In this document: piece by piece, positions 35,092 to 44,165 of the stretch
Position numbering within the stretch: position 1 is the first letter of the stretch
Layout of the letters: each line of letters begins with the position of its first letter
Source: Phymatolithon calcareum
Taxonomy: Eukaryota > Rhodophyta > Florideophyceae > Hapalidiales
DNA: 64,000 nt
NCBI GenBank assembly: GCA_977006965.1
Contig: OZ345358.1
Coordinates: forward strand, 1,736,001-1,800,000
Direction: 5' to 3'
The notes under the pieces: generated by a model
What the model saw: only the letters and a program-made list of their open reading frames with translations
Database searches by the model: none
What the model was told of the DNA's origin: nothing
Program-made: the position numbers and the translations under genes

Positions 35092-36054
35092 CTAAGTTCT
35101 CGAGAACGGGACAAACTCTGCAAACAACACCTCCTCACACCCTGGAATCGGTTTCACCACAGCATTATACCGCATAGTTCCACGCACATATCCCACAGCA
35201 ATAGGTTCCCTTCGATTCAGAGCTTTTCTCACCTCCGCCGCATCCACCGCCGAAATCCCTCCAAGAATATTCCCTCCAGGCGGCAGCGACGACGGTCCGC
35301 AACGCATAGCCCTTACCTCACCAGCCCGTGACACCACCACACAACGTTCCAACGTCCCAAGCTCCGCCACATACGGTCTGCGCGTAGCATTAGGCTCCGG
35401 CGGCGCCTCAGACATGAGCAATTGGGCATACAACGCCGCCTCAGCATCCGCCCTTGCAAGATGCAATGCGCGCGACGACGGATGCAGTGGCGGCTGAGCG
35501 CGACTACCTGCATACGTGGCGGCGGACTGCGATGCGGAACGCGGGTAAGTACTTGGATTATTCTCAACGAGAGCAGTGATGGAAATAGCCGCCGACCGTT
35601 TCGGTGAAACGCGTGCCGCATCACGTTCCGCCAGCTCGGAACGTAACTCCTCAACGAGACGTTTCTGCCGACTAAGCTCCTCCTGAAGATTCTGCCAGCG
35701 ACGTTTCTGAGCCTCTCTGAAACGCTTTGCGGACTTCCTGTTCTGCGCCTTCTTGATCTCGTTCTGCGACTGCGCGGACACATTGTGCAACGCAGCGCTA
35801 TCAGAGCGCGGCGCAGACGCGGAATGCGGGTGGGCGCCGCCGCCACCACCGCGCGCAAGACCGTGCAGCGGCGGCAGCGGGAGCTCCAGGGAGCGCTGCG
35901 CGGTGTCCGGTGTGAGCGGCGTGCCGGGCGTGGCGAGACCGCGCACATCCACCGGCGATTCGGCATCGGAGGCCGCGCACGCAAGGTCGCGCGGCACCAG
36001 GCCGGGGAGACGGAGGGCCGCGATCCGGGACGACATGTTTTGCTGATGCTGCAT
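35092..36054 (-). CDS. bZIP transcription factor with PAS-like C-terminal region
   Basis: The protein has 320 residues from ATG 36054. The frame is open further upstream, but that part is Pro/His-rich and crosses a TATA box, so it is not coding. The basic region is at about 103-119: KAQNRKSAKRFREAQKRR contains N105-x7-R113, the bZIP DNA-contact signature. A short zipper follows, with leucines at 123, 127, 133, 137 and 141 that are not strictly heptad. Residues 225-320 alternate strands and helices (RCVVVSRAGEVRAM, GGNILGGISAVDAAEVRKAL, NAVVKPIPGCEEVLFAEFVP) in a way that resembles a PAS fold (inference). bZIP-PAS fusions are known from stramenopiles. The N-terminus is low-complexity with several SP/TP sites. 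Nuclear; dimeric DNA binding expected. Divergent from the SnoaL-like gene. Confidence 0.82.
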   Translation of the reverse strand: MQHQQNMSSRIAALRLPGLVPRDLACAASDAESPVDVRGLATPGTPLTPDTAQRSLELPLPPLHGLARGGGGGAHPHSASAPRSDSAALHNVSAQSQNEIKKAQNRKSAKRFREAQKRRWQNLQEELSRQKRLVEELRSELAERDAARVSPKRSAAISITALVENNPSTYPRSASQSAATYAGSRAQPPLHPSSRALHLARADAEAALYAQLLMSEAPPEPNATRRPYVAELGTLERCVVVSRAGEVRAMRCGPSSLPPGGNILGGISAVDAAEVRKALNRREPIAVGYVRGTMRYNAVVKPIPGCEEVLFAEFVPFSRT

Positions 36055-36218
36055 TGCGACTTGCACGAACGAGCAAAACTGGCACGCAGAATGGGGACGG
36101 GGGCGGACGGGTGGGCGGACGGGGCGCACGCACAGGGGGAGTGAAGTGAAGTGAGTGAGTGCAGGCAGGGGTGAGTGAAGGCGGGGTGAAGTAGTGAAGC
36201 GTGAGTGTGGTGGCGCAG

Positions 36219-36224
36219 TATATA
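36219..36224 (-). promoter_or_regulatory. Probable TATA box of the bZIP gene
   Basis: TATATA lies about 165 bp upstream of ATG 36054 on the minus strand in otherwise GC-rich DNA. Its position supports the shorter start over the upstream open frame. Confidence 0.5.
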
Positions 36225-36320
36225 CAGAGACGAAGTGGGCCGCGGGGCACGGAGCGTGGAAAGGACCGCAATTACGTCGTGCGCACGGCGCGTGACTCAG
36301 CATTCAGCTGTCTGTCACGT

Positions 36321-36339
36321 CGGTCGGTCGGTCGGTCGG
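36321..36339. repeat. (GGTC)n microsatellite
   Basis: Four to five GGTC units within the shared upstream region of the divergent bZIP and SnoaL-like genes. A G-rich GGGCGGGC tract follows. Confidence 0.9.
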
Positions 36340-36650
36340 GTGGGCAGGAAAGCGGGCGGGCGGGGGGCGGGCAAGGAGCTGTATTTGCTGGGCCGTAAAT
36401 TCAATTAAATGAGTTGGATTAATTTTTTAAGTAATATTAATCTGACGTTTTTCCACGTGGCGATTTTATATCGCGTTGCTGTTCGCGTGTCCCCACGTCG
36501 AGCGTACGTGCAGCCGCGTCATATCACGGAGCCAAGGGGGCGTATCATACAGTAGTGTATCAGGGCAAATTTTTTCTTCCTACCTTCGTGGTCTTCCACG
36601 ATGCACAAAGAAAGAAAGAAAGAAACGGGCTTCCGTTCGACTGTCATCCC

Positions 36651-37271
36651 ATGGAGGTTGCTTACTTGCATCCCGTTGGGACTGCAACTGCAACCCCCGC
36701 GTCGACATGGTGCGTGGCGCCGCGATGTTGCGCGGAGGGACGGGAACAGGTTTCTGTGTTGCGAGGACGCGTAGCCGCGGCGGCGAAACTAGAAAGGTTC
36801 TCAAATGCTCGCGAAGCGCGCGTGCAGTTGCACGAGGCGCTTGCGAAGCTGTCCGATGTTGAGCGTGTGGAGGAGGCGACCGGCATGTTTTACGCCGCGT
36901 TGTCGGATGCAAGTTTGGATGCCATGGTTGCACGCTGGGCGGACGATCCGATTGTGTCGTGTGTCAGTCCCTTTGCCAGGATTGCTGTCGGGATGGAAGA
37001 GGTTGAGACGCAGTGGGCGCGCATATTTAGTTACGGTACTTCGTTTCTGGTGGACTTTGACATTTTAAAAGTTTGTGTGCGCGACTCGTGTGCGTGGGCG
37101 CTGGTGGCGCAGACGGTGCAGAGCGTGCGCGGCAAGGAGGTTATTGGCGGAACGTGTGTGGCAACCAACATCTTCCGTCAAAGTGGCCCAGAGTGGCTCC
37201 TGTTGCACCATCACGCGGCTCCCGTTATGGACGAAAGGGAGCTACAAATTATGGGAGAGGAGGTGCAGTAA
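36651..37271 (+). CDS. SnoaL/NTF2-like fold protein
   Basis: The protein has 206 residues from ATG 36651. The frame extends 32 codons higher from a non-ATG codon and a low-quality region with an AAAG repeat, so the internal ATG is preferred. Residues 74 onward match SnoaL-like (cystatin-like cone) proteins: helix with FYAALSDASLDAMVARWADD, turn VGMEEVETQWARIF, strands AWALVAQTVQSVRG, then ATNIFRQSGPEWLLLHHHAA-PV. The ATNxF and HHHA/SP signature is shared with plant and cyanobacterial NTF2-like proteins of unknown function. The first 70 residues are Ala/Cys-rich and could be a plastid transit peptide (inference). The catalytic role is unknown. Confidence 0.72.
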   Translation: MEVAYLHPVGTATATPASTWCVAPRCCAEGREQVSVLRGRVAAAAKLERFSNAREARVQLHEALAKLSDVERVEEATGMFYAALSDASLDAMVARWADDPIVSCVSPFARIAVGMEEVETQWARIFSYGTSFLVDFDILKVCVRDSCAWALVAQTVQSVRGKEVIGGTCVATNIFRQSGPEWLLLHHHAAPVMDERELQIMGEEVQ

Positions 37272-37838
37272 GAGCGGGCGGGCGGGCGAGCGACGTAAGT
37301 TTTAATTAATTAATTTTAGTATGTTCGTTCCGTGTCGGGTAGGTGCAAACCTACTGTATGGCGGGTGGGGAATTACCGGTACTGTACTGTACAGATTGTA
37401 CTGCGGCGGGCGGGGTCAGACAGAGAAACAAGATGCGTGTGTCTTGCGCGCGAAAAACAGATTGCGTGCCATCACCACTGTTGCCAAAATGAAGCTGTAC
37501 AGCTGATTGCCCTAAATTCGCACCTTTTAGCCAGTCGCACCAGCCAGGCAACACAGCCGCAGGGGCGCAAGCATACTGTACATGCGAATGAATGCACCAT
37601 ATTATGGTGCATGCATCTCCCTGCCTCAGCCATCCATCCAGTCCAGTACCTGCCAAATTGTACCATGTGCAAAGTTCGCGCACAAGTTCAAGGTTTGCAG
37701 GCAGCACTGTTCGTCGCGACCCCCGCCCGTCCCGCCCGCATCCCAATCGAAAACAAGGGTGGGTATCTATCGACGCTCCTCAATAAATAAAAACGACATG
37801 CATGCAATCCGTCCATCCCGCCTCGCTTCGCCTTCCTA

Positions 37839-38612
37839 TCACCGCTCCTTCGCACTTGAACTCTCGTCCAACCGCTTACCATCATCAACTCCAACCGCCC
37901 CAGCACCAGATTCACCTCTCTCCATCTCATCCTCCCCATCCCGTCCATCCTGCTCACCGCCGCCACCCGTCCCTCCATTCCCATTCGTCTCCTTCCCCGT
38001 CTCCCCCTGCGTCGTCGCCTCTGCAACGTTATCCTTATCCTTATCCCTCTCCCTTCTCTTCGCCATCTTATGCACATGCGACCTGACCTGCACCGAACTT
38101 CTCGTTCCAATTTCGCGCGCAATAGCCTTATAATTCGGCCGTCCCTCCTTACCGCTATTACCGAATCTCTCCATAGCCTTCTCCAACCGTTCATTCTCCT
38201 CCTTACTCCACGGCCGTCCACTCACATTCTCCGCGCCCGGTTGCGCCGGCACTGCACCCGCAGGCGCCAGTGCGACCGCCACTCGTCCCCCAGCTCCAGC
38301 TCCAGCTCCGCCGCCCAGAAAGTTGTGCTGTCTAGCCGCCGCCGGGAGGAGCGGCGCCGAGATGGGGCCCGCCGATTCGCGACCGCGCATTTCGGCCACG
38401 GCCGCCACGTACGCAAGGTTCTGTTGTAAACGGTCCAGTAACGCCGAGGCTGATACTATGCGACCGGCGTTCTGCTGCTCGAGGATGGCGGCTATGAGAG
38501 TTTGGTTCTCGCCGAGGGCACGGTCGACGTCGGTGCGCGCGGATTGCTCGCGTGTGGACATGGCGATCGCACTTTGGGTAGGTTGGGCCGACTGGGCCGC
38601 CGTGATGATCAT
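37839..38612 (-). CDS. Single-repeat MYB (SHAQKYF-like) transcription factor
   Basis: The 257-residue protein starts at ATG 38612. The single MYB repeat is at about 133-185: RPWSKEENERLEKAMERFG, then NYKAIAREIG, then SSVQVRSHVHKM. The last matches the third-helix SHAQKYF signature of CCA1/REVEILLE-type MYBs, in the variant form SHVHKM (family knowledge). A glutamine/alanine-rich N-terminal helix (residues 20-80) could mediate oligomerisation. After the repeat a highly charged KRRERDKDKD stretch may be a nuclear localisation signal. Gly/Ala-rich linker at 98-125. The gene is divergent from the one-helix LHC-like gene, 656 bp away. A role in light or circadian control is a guess from plant relatives. 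A large open frame on the opposite strand is a composition artefact. Confidence 0.8.
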   Translation of the reverse strand: MIITAAQSAQPTQSAIAMSTREQSARTDVDRALGENQTLIAAILEQQNAGRIVSASALLDRLQQNLAYVAAVAEMRGRESAGPISAPLLPAAARQHNFLGGGAGAGAGGRVAVALAPAGAVPAQPGAENVSGRPWSKEENERLEKAMERFGNSGKEGRPNYKAIAREIGTRSSVQVRSHVHKMAKRRERDKDKDNVAEATTQGETGKETNGNGGTGGGGEQDGRDGEDEMERGESGAGAVGVDDGKRLDESSSAKER

Positions 38613-39158
38613 GTAGGGAGCGAACAAACAGTGGCTGACTGGAGGTGAGTGAGTGAGTGAATGAGTGAATGAGTGATGAGTGAAGGCGGGAAACGGGCAC
38701 GCGCAAGCGTTGTGAGCATAATTACGTCCGGAGCGCAGCCAGCGGCAATTACGTAAGATTGGACACGGCAGTTCCGTACAACGGGAACCCTGTCATTGCG
38801 CTGGAAGAAGAGTCGAATTGCATGAACTACTTCATTCATGCATCCATTCACGTTTGGGTGGGTGATCCGGTTACGTTTGGATCATCAAATGATCTTTGAT
38901 CTGATATGATCAAAAGGATTTCGTTTCACGACGCTGGAGATGCACGTGCATCTCTGGCCATTCCTACTGCAGTCCGTGGTGAATTTAAATTCTTCGTGCT
39001 CGCATTGGCCGCAATCCGAATTTCAACCGGCGAGTGCGCGTTTGCCTGCTTTGCCGATGTTACCGCGAGCGCGAAATGACTCTTTTTGAGGTCGTGCCAT
39101 TTGCAGTGCGAACACGAACGTGATCTTCAAGTGCGGAGGTAATGGCGCTCTGAACCTG

Positions 39159-39165
39159 TATTTAA
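39159..39165 (+). promoter_or_regulatory. Possible TATA element of the one-helix protein gene
   Basis: TATTTAA lies 104 bp upstream of ATG 39269, in line with a short leader. Confidence 0.4.
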
Positions 39166-39268
39166 CTCCTCGCTGTGTCCGAACAATGCAGACGTACAGC
39201 AAAAAGCAACTCAACCTCCACGCGAACATCCGGACGGTGATATCGTTTTGAAACAAACCGCTGCAGCA

Positions 39269-39601
39269 ATGATGTCCAACACTGCCTTCGCTTCAACCTT
39301 CACTGCTCCGCTTCTCTCGCATGGCTCTGCCAAGCTTTGCCGTTCTCCGGTGCAAATTTCGCGCGTCGTGCGCTCTCCGGTGTCGCAACCTGTAATGACT
39401 AGCAAGCCCGACGGGTCAGAGCCGAATTTACCGAAGATTCCACAGGGATTCACTGGCTATTCGGAACTAATGAACGGACGGGCAGCCATGCTCGGGTTCA
39501 CCCTCGCTGTCGTAACAGAGCTCATCACCGGACATGGAATGCTCGGCCAGGTTGGATCCATTTTCGAGATTGTGAATATGGCAAGCGCACTCTCCAACTA
39601 A
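39269..39601 (+). CDS. One-helix LHC-like (HLIP/OHP) plastid protein
   Basis: The protein has 110 residues from ATG 39269 (an adjacent ATG at 39272 could also be used). Residues 1-45 are Ser/Ala/Arg-rich with hydroxylated residues and few acids, as in a plastid transit peptide. Residues 66-96 carry the LHC-superfamily helix: ELMNGRAAMLGFTLAVVTEL, with E66, N69 and R71 as the charge-pair and chlorophyll-ligand residues, ending GHGMLGQVG. One helix of this type defines high-light-induced or one-helix proteins, which bind chlorophyll and carotenoid and protect or assemble photosystems in the thylakoid (known). A nuclear copy with transit peptide points to a photosynthetic eukaryote. No intron. 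Confidence 0.88.
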   Translation: MMSNTAFASTFTAPLLSHGSAKLCRSPVQISRVVRSPVSQPVMTSKPDGSEPNLPKIPQGFTGYSELMNGRAAMLGFTLAVVTELITGHGMLGQVGSIFEIVNMASALSN

Positions 39602-40975
39602 ACTTAGTTCGCTTCGATCATTCGTCAGTCAACTCTGAATATGTCTTTCGATGGCGGTGCCGCCGCGTTATGGCCTGCGACCGTCGTCCGTACAGTCTAT
39701 GGATGTAGTGTACAAGGCCGGGCAGGAATGCTGTCTCTATTATTTATTCTGCGTTATGCTTGTATGTTGGGGTGCGGCATTCTCTTCATGCGGTGATGTG
39801 ATATTTAAAAAAATAGTAAAAGTATTTGAAAGCCATTAATTGTCAGCTTTTCTGCGCGTGGAATCAGGGAGGCAAGTGAGCCAGACGTATCTATGCACAA
39901 TCGTGCCGCACGGCACACGAAGGTCAGGCGAGAATAATATTCTCGTTGCGAGCTACAGAAAACTGCGATGGTCCTGTGAACGTGTACTATACGGGCAGGA
40001 GGGCGGCCCATGTGCGTGCGAGCTGTGCCCGTCCACTGGAAACATTGCGTCCGAGTTGACGTCCCCATTACGTGTGGCGAGCAGAGGGCCGTTAACTGGA
40101 CTGCTCGGAGTAACGCACCGACCGTACAGTACAGTACCGACATATCCGGGGCAGCTTTTTATATTTTATAACAATTCAAAGCTAGAACCCTTAACTCTTC
40201 GTGATCTCAGTTACAAACCCTGGGCCAGACAGACTATCACAACGGCCGAGAGCGACCAAGTGCACTAGCCATCCTCCTTGCTACAGTAACGGACGAGTCA
40301 TTTCAACGTCCAGAAGGACTGCCGGCTCCTTTCAGAGTTCGACATTCGCAAGAGAGTGATTGAGCTCGTCCGACATTTGTCTGTCTGATAAGGAGTCAGT
40401 CAGTTGGTTAACGGTGATGAAACTGGCTCACAGTACTGTAAGTGTCTGTGTTGAGGAGGCCATTGACACGTGGCATGGCCCATTACGTCACGGGGTAGTG
40501 CGCGCGTTTCTCTGTAACTCCGCTGTCCCACATGTGGACCGGTCGGGTGTACCGTGGGGCAGCTATGTCCTGCATTTGTAGGGCAACAATACAGAATCAC
40601 AGCAGATATGAAACTGTCACGTGGCGCAAGAACCGTTTTTCTCATTCTGACAGCGTCTCGTCAAAGCCAATCAAAACACGAGCTATAAATTCCTCACTGC
40701 CGTTTCAACTGCAATACAACATTGAAACGTAAGCTGCTTCCACAAATAGATGCACGGCTCCACGTTTTACCATCATATGCATGATGCATGGTTTAAAATT
40801 CCTCTCGACTTGTTTCAGTTGCACAAATATTATGATCATAAATATCATTGAGCGAGCAAGTTTTATTTGTTCGCTGCCATGGCAGGCTTACGACAAGAAG
40901 AAGAATATCATACCTATTCTTCTTTTGAGAGCGTCGAATTTTGAATTTTCGTGTGCAGGGGGCTCGCGAAATGAA

Positions 40976-41011
40976 CACAAAAGTTATGTCCTTAAAGACA
41001 TAACTTTTGTG
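40976..41011. repeat. Perfect 15-bp hairpin
   Basis: CACAAAAGTTATGTC and GACATAACTTTTGTG flank the 6-nt centre CTTAAA. Confidence 0.95.
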
Positions 41012-41204
41012 CTTTCAGAAAATCTTCGTGCTCAACGACATCATGTATGCATGATGCATATATGATGATATCACCAACAGAATTGCAAAAGCGGCCGAGC
41101 CACAGTTCTGTACGATATAGTGTACCGTACTGTATGATACTGCACTGTACCATGACAAGTTACGCCCACCTTTGATGAACTGTTCTGTTGCTGATGTCAT
41201 ATAG

Positions 41205-41242
41205 ACTCAATTGCATTTCTGCATGCAGAAATGCAATTGAGT
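41205..41242. repeat. Perfect 38-bp palindrome without spacer
   Basis: The left half ACTCAATTGCATTTCTGCA is exactly complementary to the right half. There is no loop, so it would extrude as a cruciform or fold back as a tight hairpin in RNA. Confidence 0.97.
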
Positions 41243-42089
41243 ATACAGTACTGTATATACATGTCGGTGAGTACGAGGATTTTCTGAAAACACAACGTAT
41301 TTTTATTAACGTATAATAAAAATGAAACTAGGAACTCCACATTTGACCACGGCGATAAATATACAGCATACAGAACTGTCCGTAACAATTGCTCTTTTCC
41401 CTGAAACGCAAAGTGCACCAGACGCTTCTGCTTGCACAGTGCAGTACAGTACTGTACAGCAGATTCACTGGAGAGTCTCCAGTGGAGACCGTACAGTATC
41501 ATGCAGTACAGTACAGTAGTCTACAGTAGTTGTGGAACGTCGCAGAGTAAGTGGCATTGCCCACGTGCGCAACATCTGCGCGTTCCTGCTTGAACCCAAA
41601 TGGACCAAACGAGAGCGCAAGAAACGGACAGACGGACGCCATCAACAAGCTCCAATGGCCTGCCTCTCGTCCCGACCCGCAAAACTGACCCAGAATAGCC
41701 CTGAATGACTGACCCCGACAAGAGAGATCCATGTCCCTCGTTGTCAATGGTGATCATTTGCACGCACGTCAACTGATTTTTTTCCGTTTTATTTACCTTT
41801 TTCGCCTTTTCTCACCCATCATAGGCGCATCTTCGTCATAAGACGAGCGAGATATCCATCCAATACATCGTTCTGCACTATAGTTGCCTCTTCCCCTCAC
41901 ACCAAGAGCTGCAGATAGTACCATAAAACCATAACCGCACACTGTTGCTCATTCCAATTTACTTTAAAAAGGGGTGCTGTACTGTACTGGGCACCACAAT
42001 AAAATCTTCATATTGCACTCTTTCCGAAACGTGAGCACTGCAGTACAGTATAGAGCTATTGCATTCCATTAAAGGGCGCCGAGGAAATC

Positions 42090-42550
42090 GTGAAAGTCTG
42101 GAAGGAGGAAGAAGAAGGGCGGATATTAAAAATTCCCGTAGACAAGCCGAACAAGCTATCAGGAGTGCTCCATATAAGAGAGAGAAAGACGCGCCTGTGG
42201 TGCCTAAGACTGATCTTCAACAGAGCCCCACTGCGGATAAAATCAACCTTGGCGACATACTTTGGGACCGGTGCTTTTATTGAACTCGTAGCGCTCTAAC
42301 TATGAGAATGGACCAAAAGACTAAATATGAATGCAAAAGACTTTCTCGTTCCTTCACGGGAAGAGAAATTCGAATCAAGGAGATAGCAGGAGAATAATAT
42401 GTGGAAGAGTGAGAAGCGGCCCTGTTACTCAAATTGAGGTTTTGGGAGCTTTTAAAATAAAACATCACATATCCCCATTAAAGAGCGCCCCAAATTTCGC
42501 ATTTGTTCGATACTTTGGGACCAGGGCTCCAGAGACCGACAAGAAGTTGT
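42090..42550 (+). pseudogene. Remnant of the unrecognised family seen at 28191-28680
   Basis: The frame from ATG 42090 reads MKVWKEEEEGRILKIPVDKP, then RLIFNRAPLRIKSTLATYFG, ending ELVAL with a stop at 42299. Past the stop the same frame resembles the basic tail of the 28191 copy. Near 42470-42550 a second degraded copy reads LKSAPNFAFVRYFGTRAP. Inserted in the left copy of the Dicer-bearing duplication and absent from the right copy. Confidence 0.4.
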
Positions 42551-42560
42551 AGATCAAAGG

Positions 42561-43469
42561 AACTAGAACATGAAGTAATATCTACTATTGCCAGAAGCTT
42601 AGAGAGTGTCCAGAAGCCATATGGTAGACGCCACCAGGAACAAAAGTGCGCCTATTTTGGCTGAAGGTTCATCATGCATCCAGAAATAGTGAGCGAACAA
42701 TACTACGCATTGCAGCGCCACAATCGCATAATATGTGTCCCTCCCTACCGCTGGCCACGAGCCGTTAGAGTCAGCGGAACCTCGTTCGAGTTGACACCGT
42801 CACGTCACTTCCTTTGGACGCCGTAACCGACTTAAAAGTTCAATCCATGAATAGATTGCTGAACACCGTTTGCAACATTTACCTGCTTCTCAGTGCTCGG
42901 GCACTTCTTGCACAGCTTACGTTTGAAGCACTGCCACACACAAAATCTCGCTCGTTCTTTCCAACCCCAAACCTACCTTTTCAAAAAGCTCAACACTGAC
43001 CAAACTTTCGTCAAATGCTTTTTGGCTCTGCATGTGCTCACAAGACAGTACAGGTGACTGTTCTTGCACCTTTTGCCATCGAAGCGTTGGACACGGTCTA
43101 GTCCGTTGCCCTCCAATCTTCTGCATGGAGTCCTTGCAGGCCACAGACTTGTGACTTACACGGAGGCTAGAAGATTTAGTGTCCTGTGGCCAATCAAAGC
43201 GGTGAACTAGATTTTGCTTACAAATGTTTCGCTATGATTCAAATTTCACTGCGGCTCACGGCGAAAATCCTCACCCGATAGCGGTCGGTTCACCAAATCT
43301 CGATCGAATCACTTCTCGCCCTTCGAAACAAAACACCGTTCAAATCGATTTTGAATTGACTCTAACCGCATCGTTCAACGAAAGCACTCCTTTCCGCCAC
43401 GTTGCTCTCCACTGAGCGGCACACGAGTGACGCTCCGCGCTGAACATCCTTGTTTAAACAATCTCCATT
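42561..43469. other. 5' flank of the Dicer-like pseudogene
   Basis: No gene recognised. The part 43190-43320 matches the sequence about 300 bp upstream of the intact Dicer-like ATG, so the duplicated unit included the upstream region. Confidence 0.5.
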
Positions 43470-44165
43470 TCAGCCCGTGATCGAAAATGTCACAGAGCCC
43501 AGTCAATGTCTCCCAGCAGCATGCGGACCACCCATCCGAATCTCATCTAGCGCGTCCAAATCGGAAAATTACGATCATCGATCGCAATTTCCGCCGACAT
43601 GCCCTTCCAATCTCCATGCATCATCTATGGATCGCAAGTGGGAGCGCATCACTGTCACCACATTCATGGCTCCGCCGCGTGCAGTTTTCGTGCTCGCGGC
43701 AAGAAAGAAGAGTCAATGAGGTCTGTGATGCACTCCACTCTCTCACAGCGTGCAGTGGCACCTCAGTAGAGTGCTTTCCAGCACACTGGCCCCAATGGTA
43801 TCGTTCGTCCATCAGTAGGGTAGAGTAAGAACATCGACAAAGTCTTCCGATATCACGATGATGTTACCGCGGGGAAGCTGGCACCTCCTGGACCAGCTGC
43901 GATGTGGTGACTGGTCCGTATTGCGCTTTCGTCGATCAACGGCCACAAGACGGAAAGGCTGGACGCATGTCCACCACTATTCAGTGTCTAAGCGTGAATT
44001 CACAAGCGCCTGCTAGATGGACGCAGATAACGATTTTCTGCCAGGTCGACCACGCGTGGTTTCAAGTTGAGAGTCACTCTCGAAAGGTTTCCATCCGATT
44101 TGAATCGTCGTTGGTGGACCTCAGCATGGACGGAGGACGTGATCGGCGAAGGCAAACCGATTGGA
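43470..44165 (+). pseudogene. Dicer-like gene, decayed 5' fragment
   Basis: This is a degraded copy of the N-terminal part of the gene at 49633-53850. An ATG at 43487 starts a short frame. A frame through 43670 reads TTFMAPPRAVFVLAARKKSQ, against TTFMAPPRAAVVLVTQERR in the intact gene, and then stops. DNA similarity continues through the helicase motif II region (43808-43905). After a deletion it resumes at about 44085-44160, where VSIRFESSLVDLSMDGG parallels VIRFDESAVDFNKDGG. Several frameshifts and stops are present. RNase III domains are missing, so this copy cannot make a nuclease. Confidence 0.72.

Larger units (their letters stand above)
39602..42089. other. Gene-free region rich in short palindromes
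   Basis: Part of the left copy of the second segmental duplication. It contains many GTACTGTAC-type self-complementary clusters (for example 40126-40137, 41109-41150, 41436-41460, 41495-41518) and two perfect hairpins listed below. No gene seen. Confidence 0.55.

Noticed and set aside
36055-36303. 83-residue N-terminal extension of the bZIP protein
   Set aside because: The frame crosses a TATA box and is low-complexity. The ATG at 36054 fits better.
37582-38221. Large plus-strand and alternate minus-strand frames over the MYB gene
   Set aside because: The MYB repeat with its third-helix signature is in another frame. These frames are Pro/Ser- or Arg-rich shadows of it.
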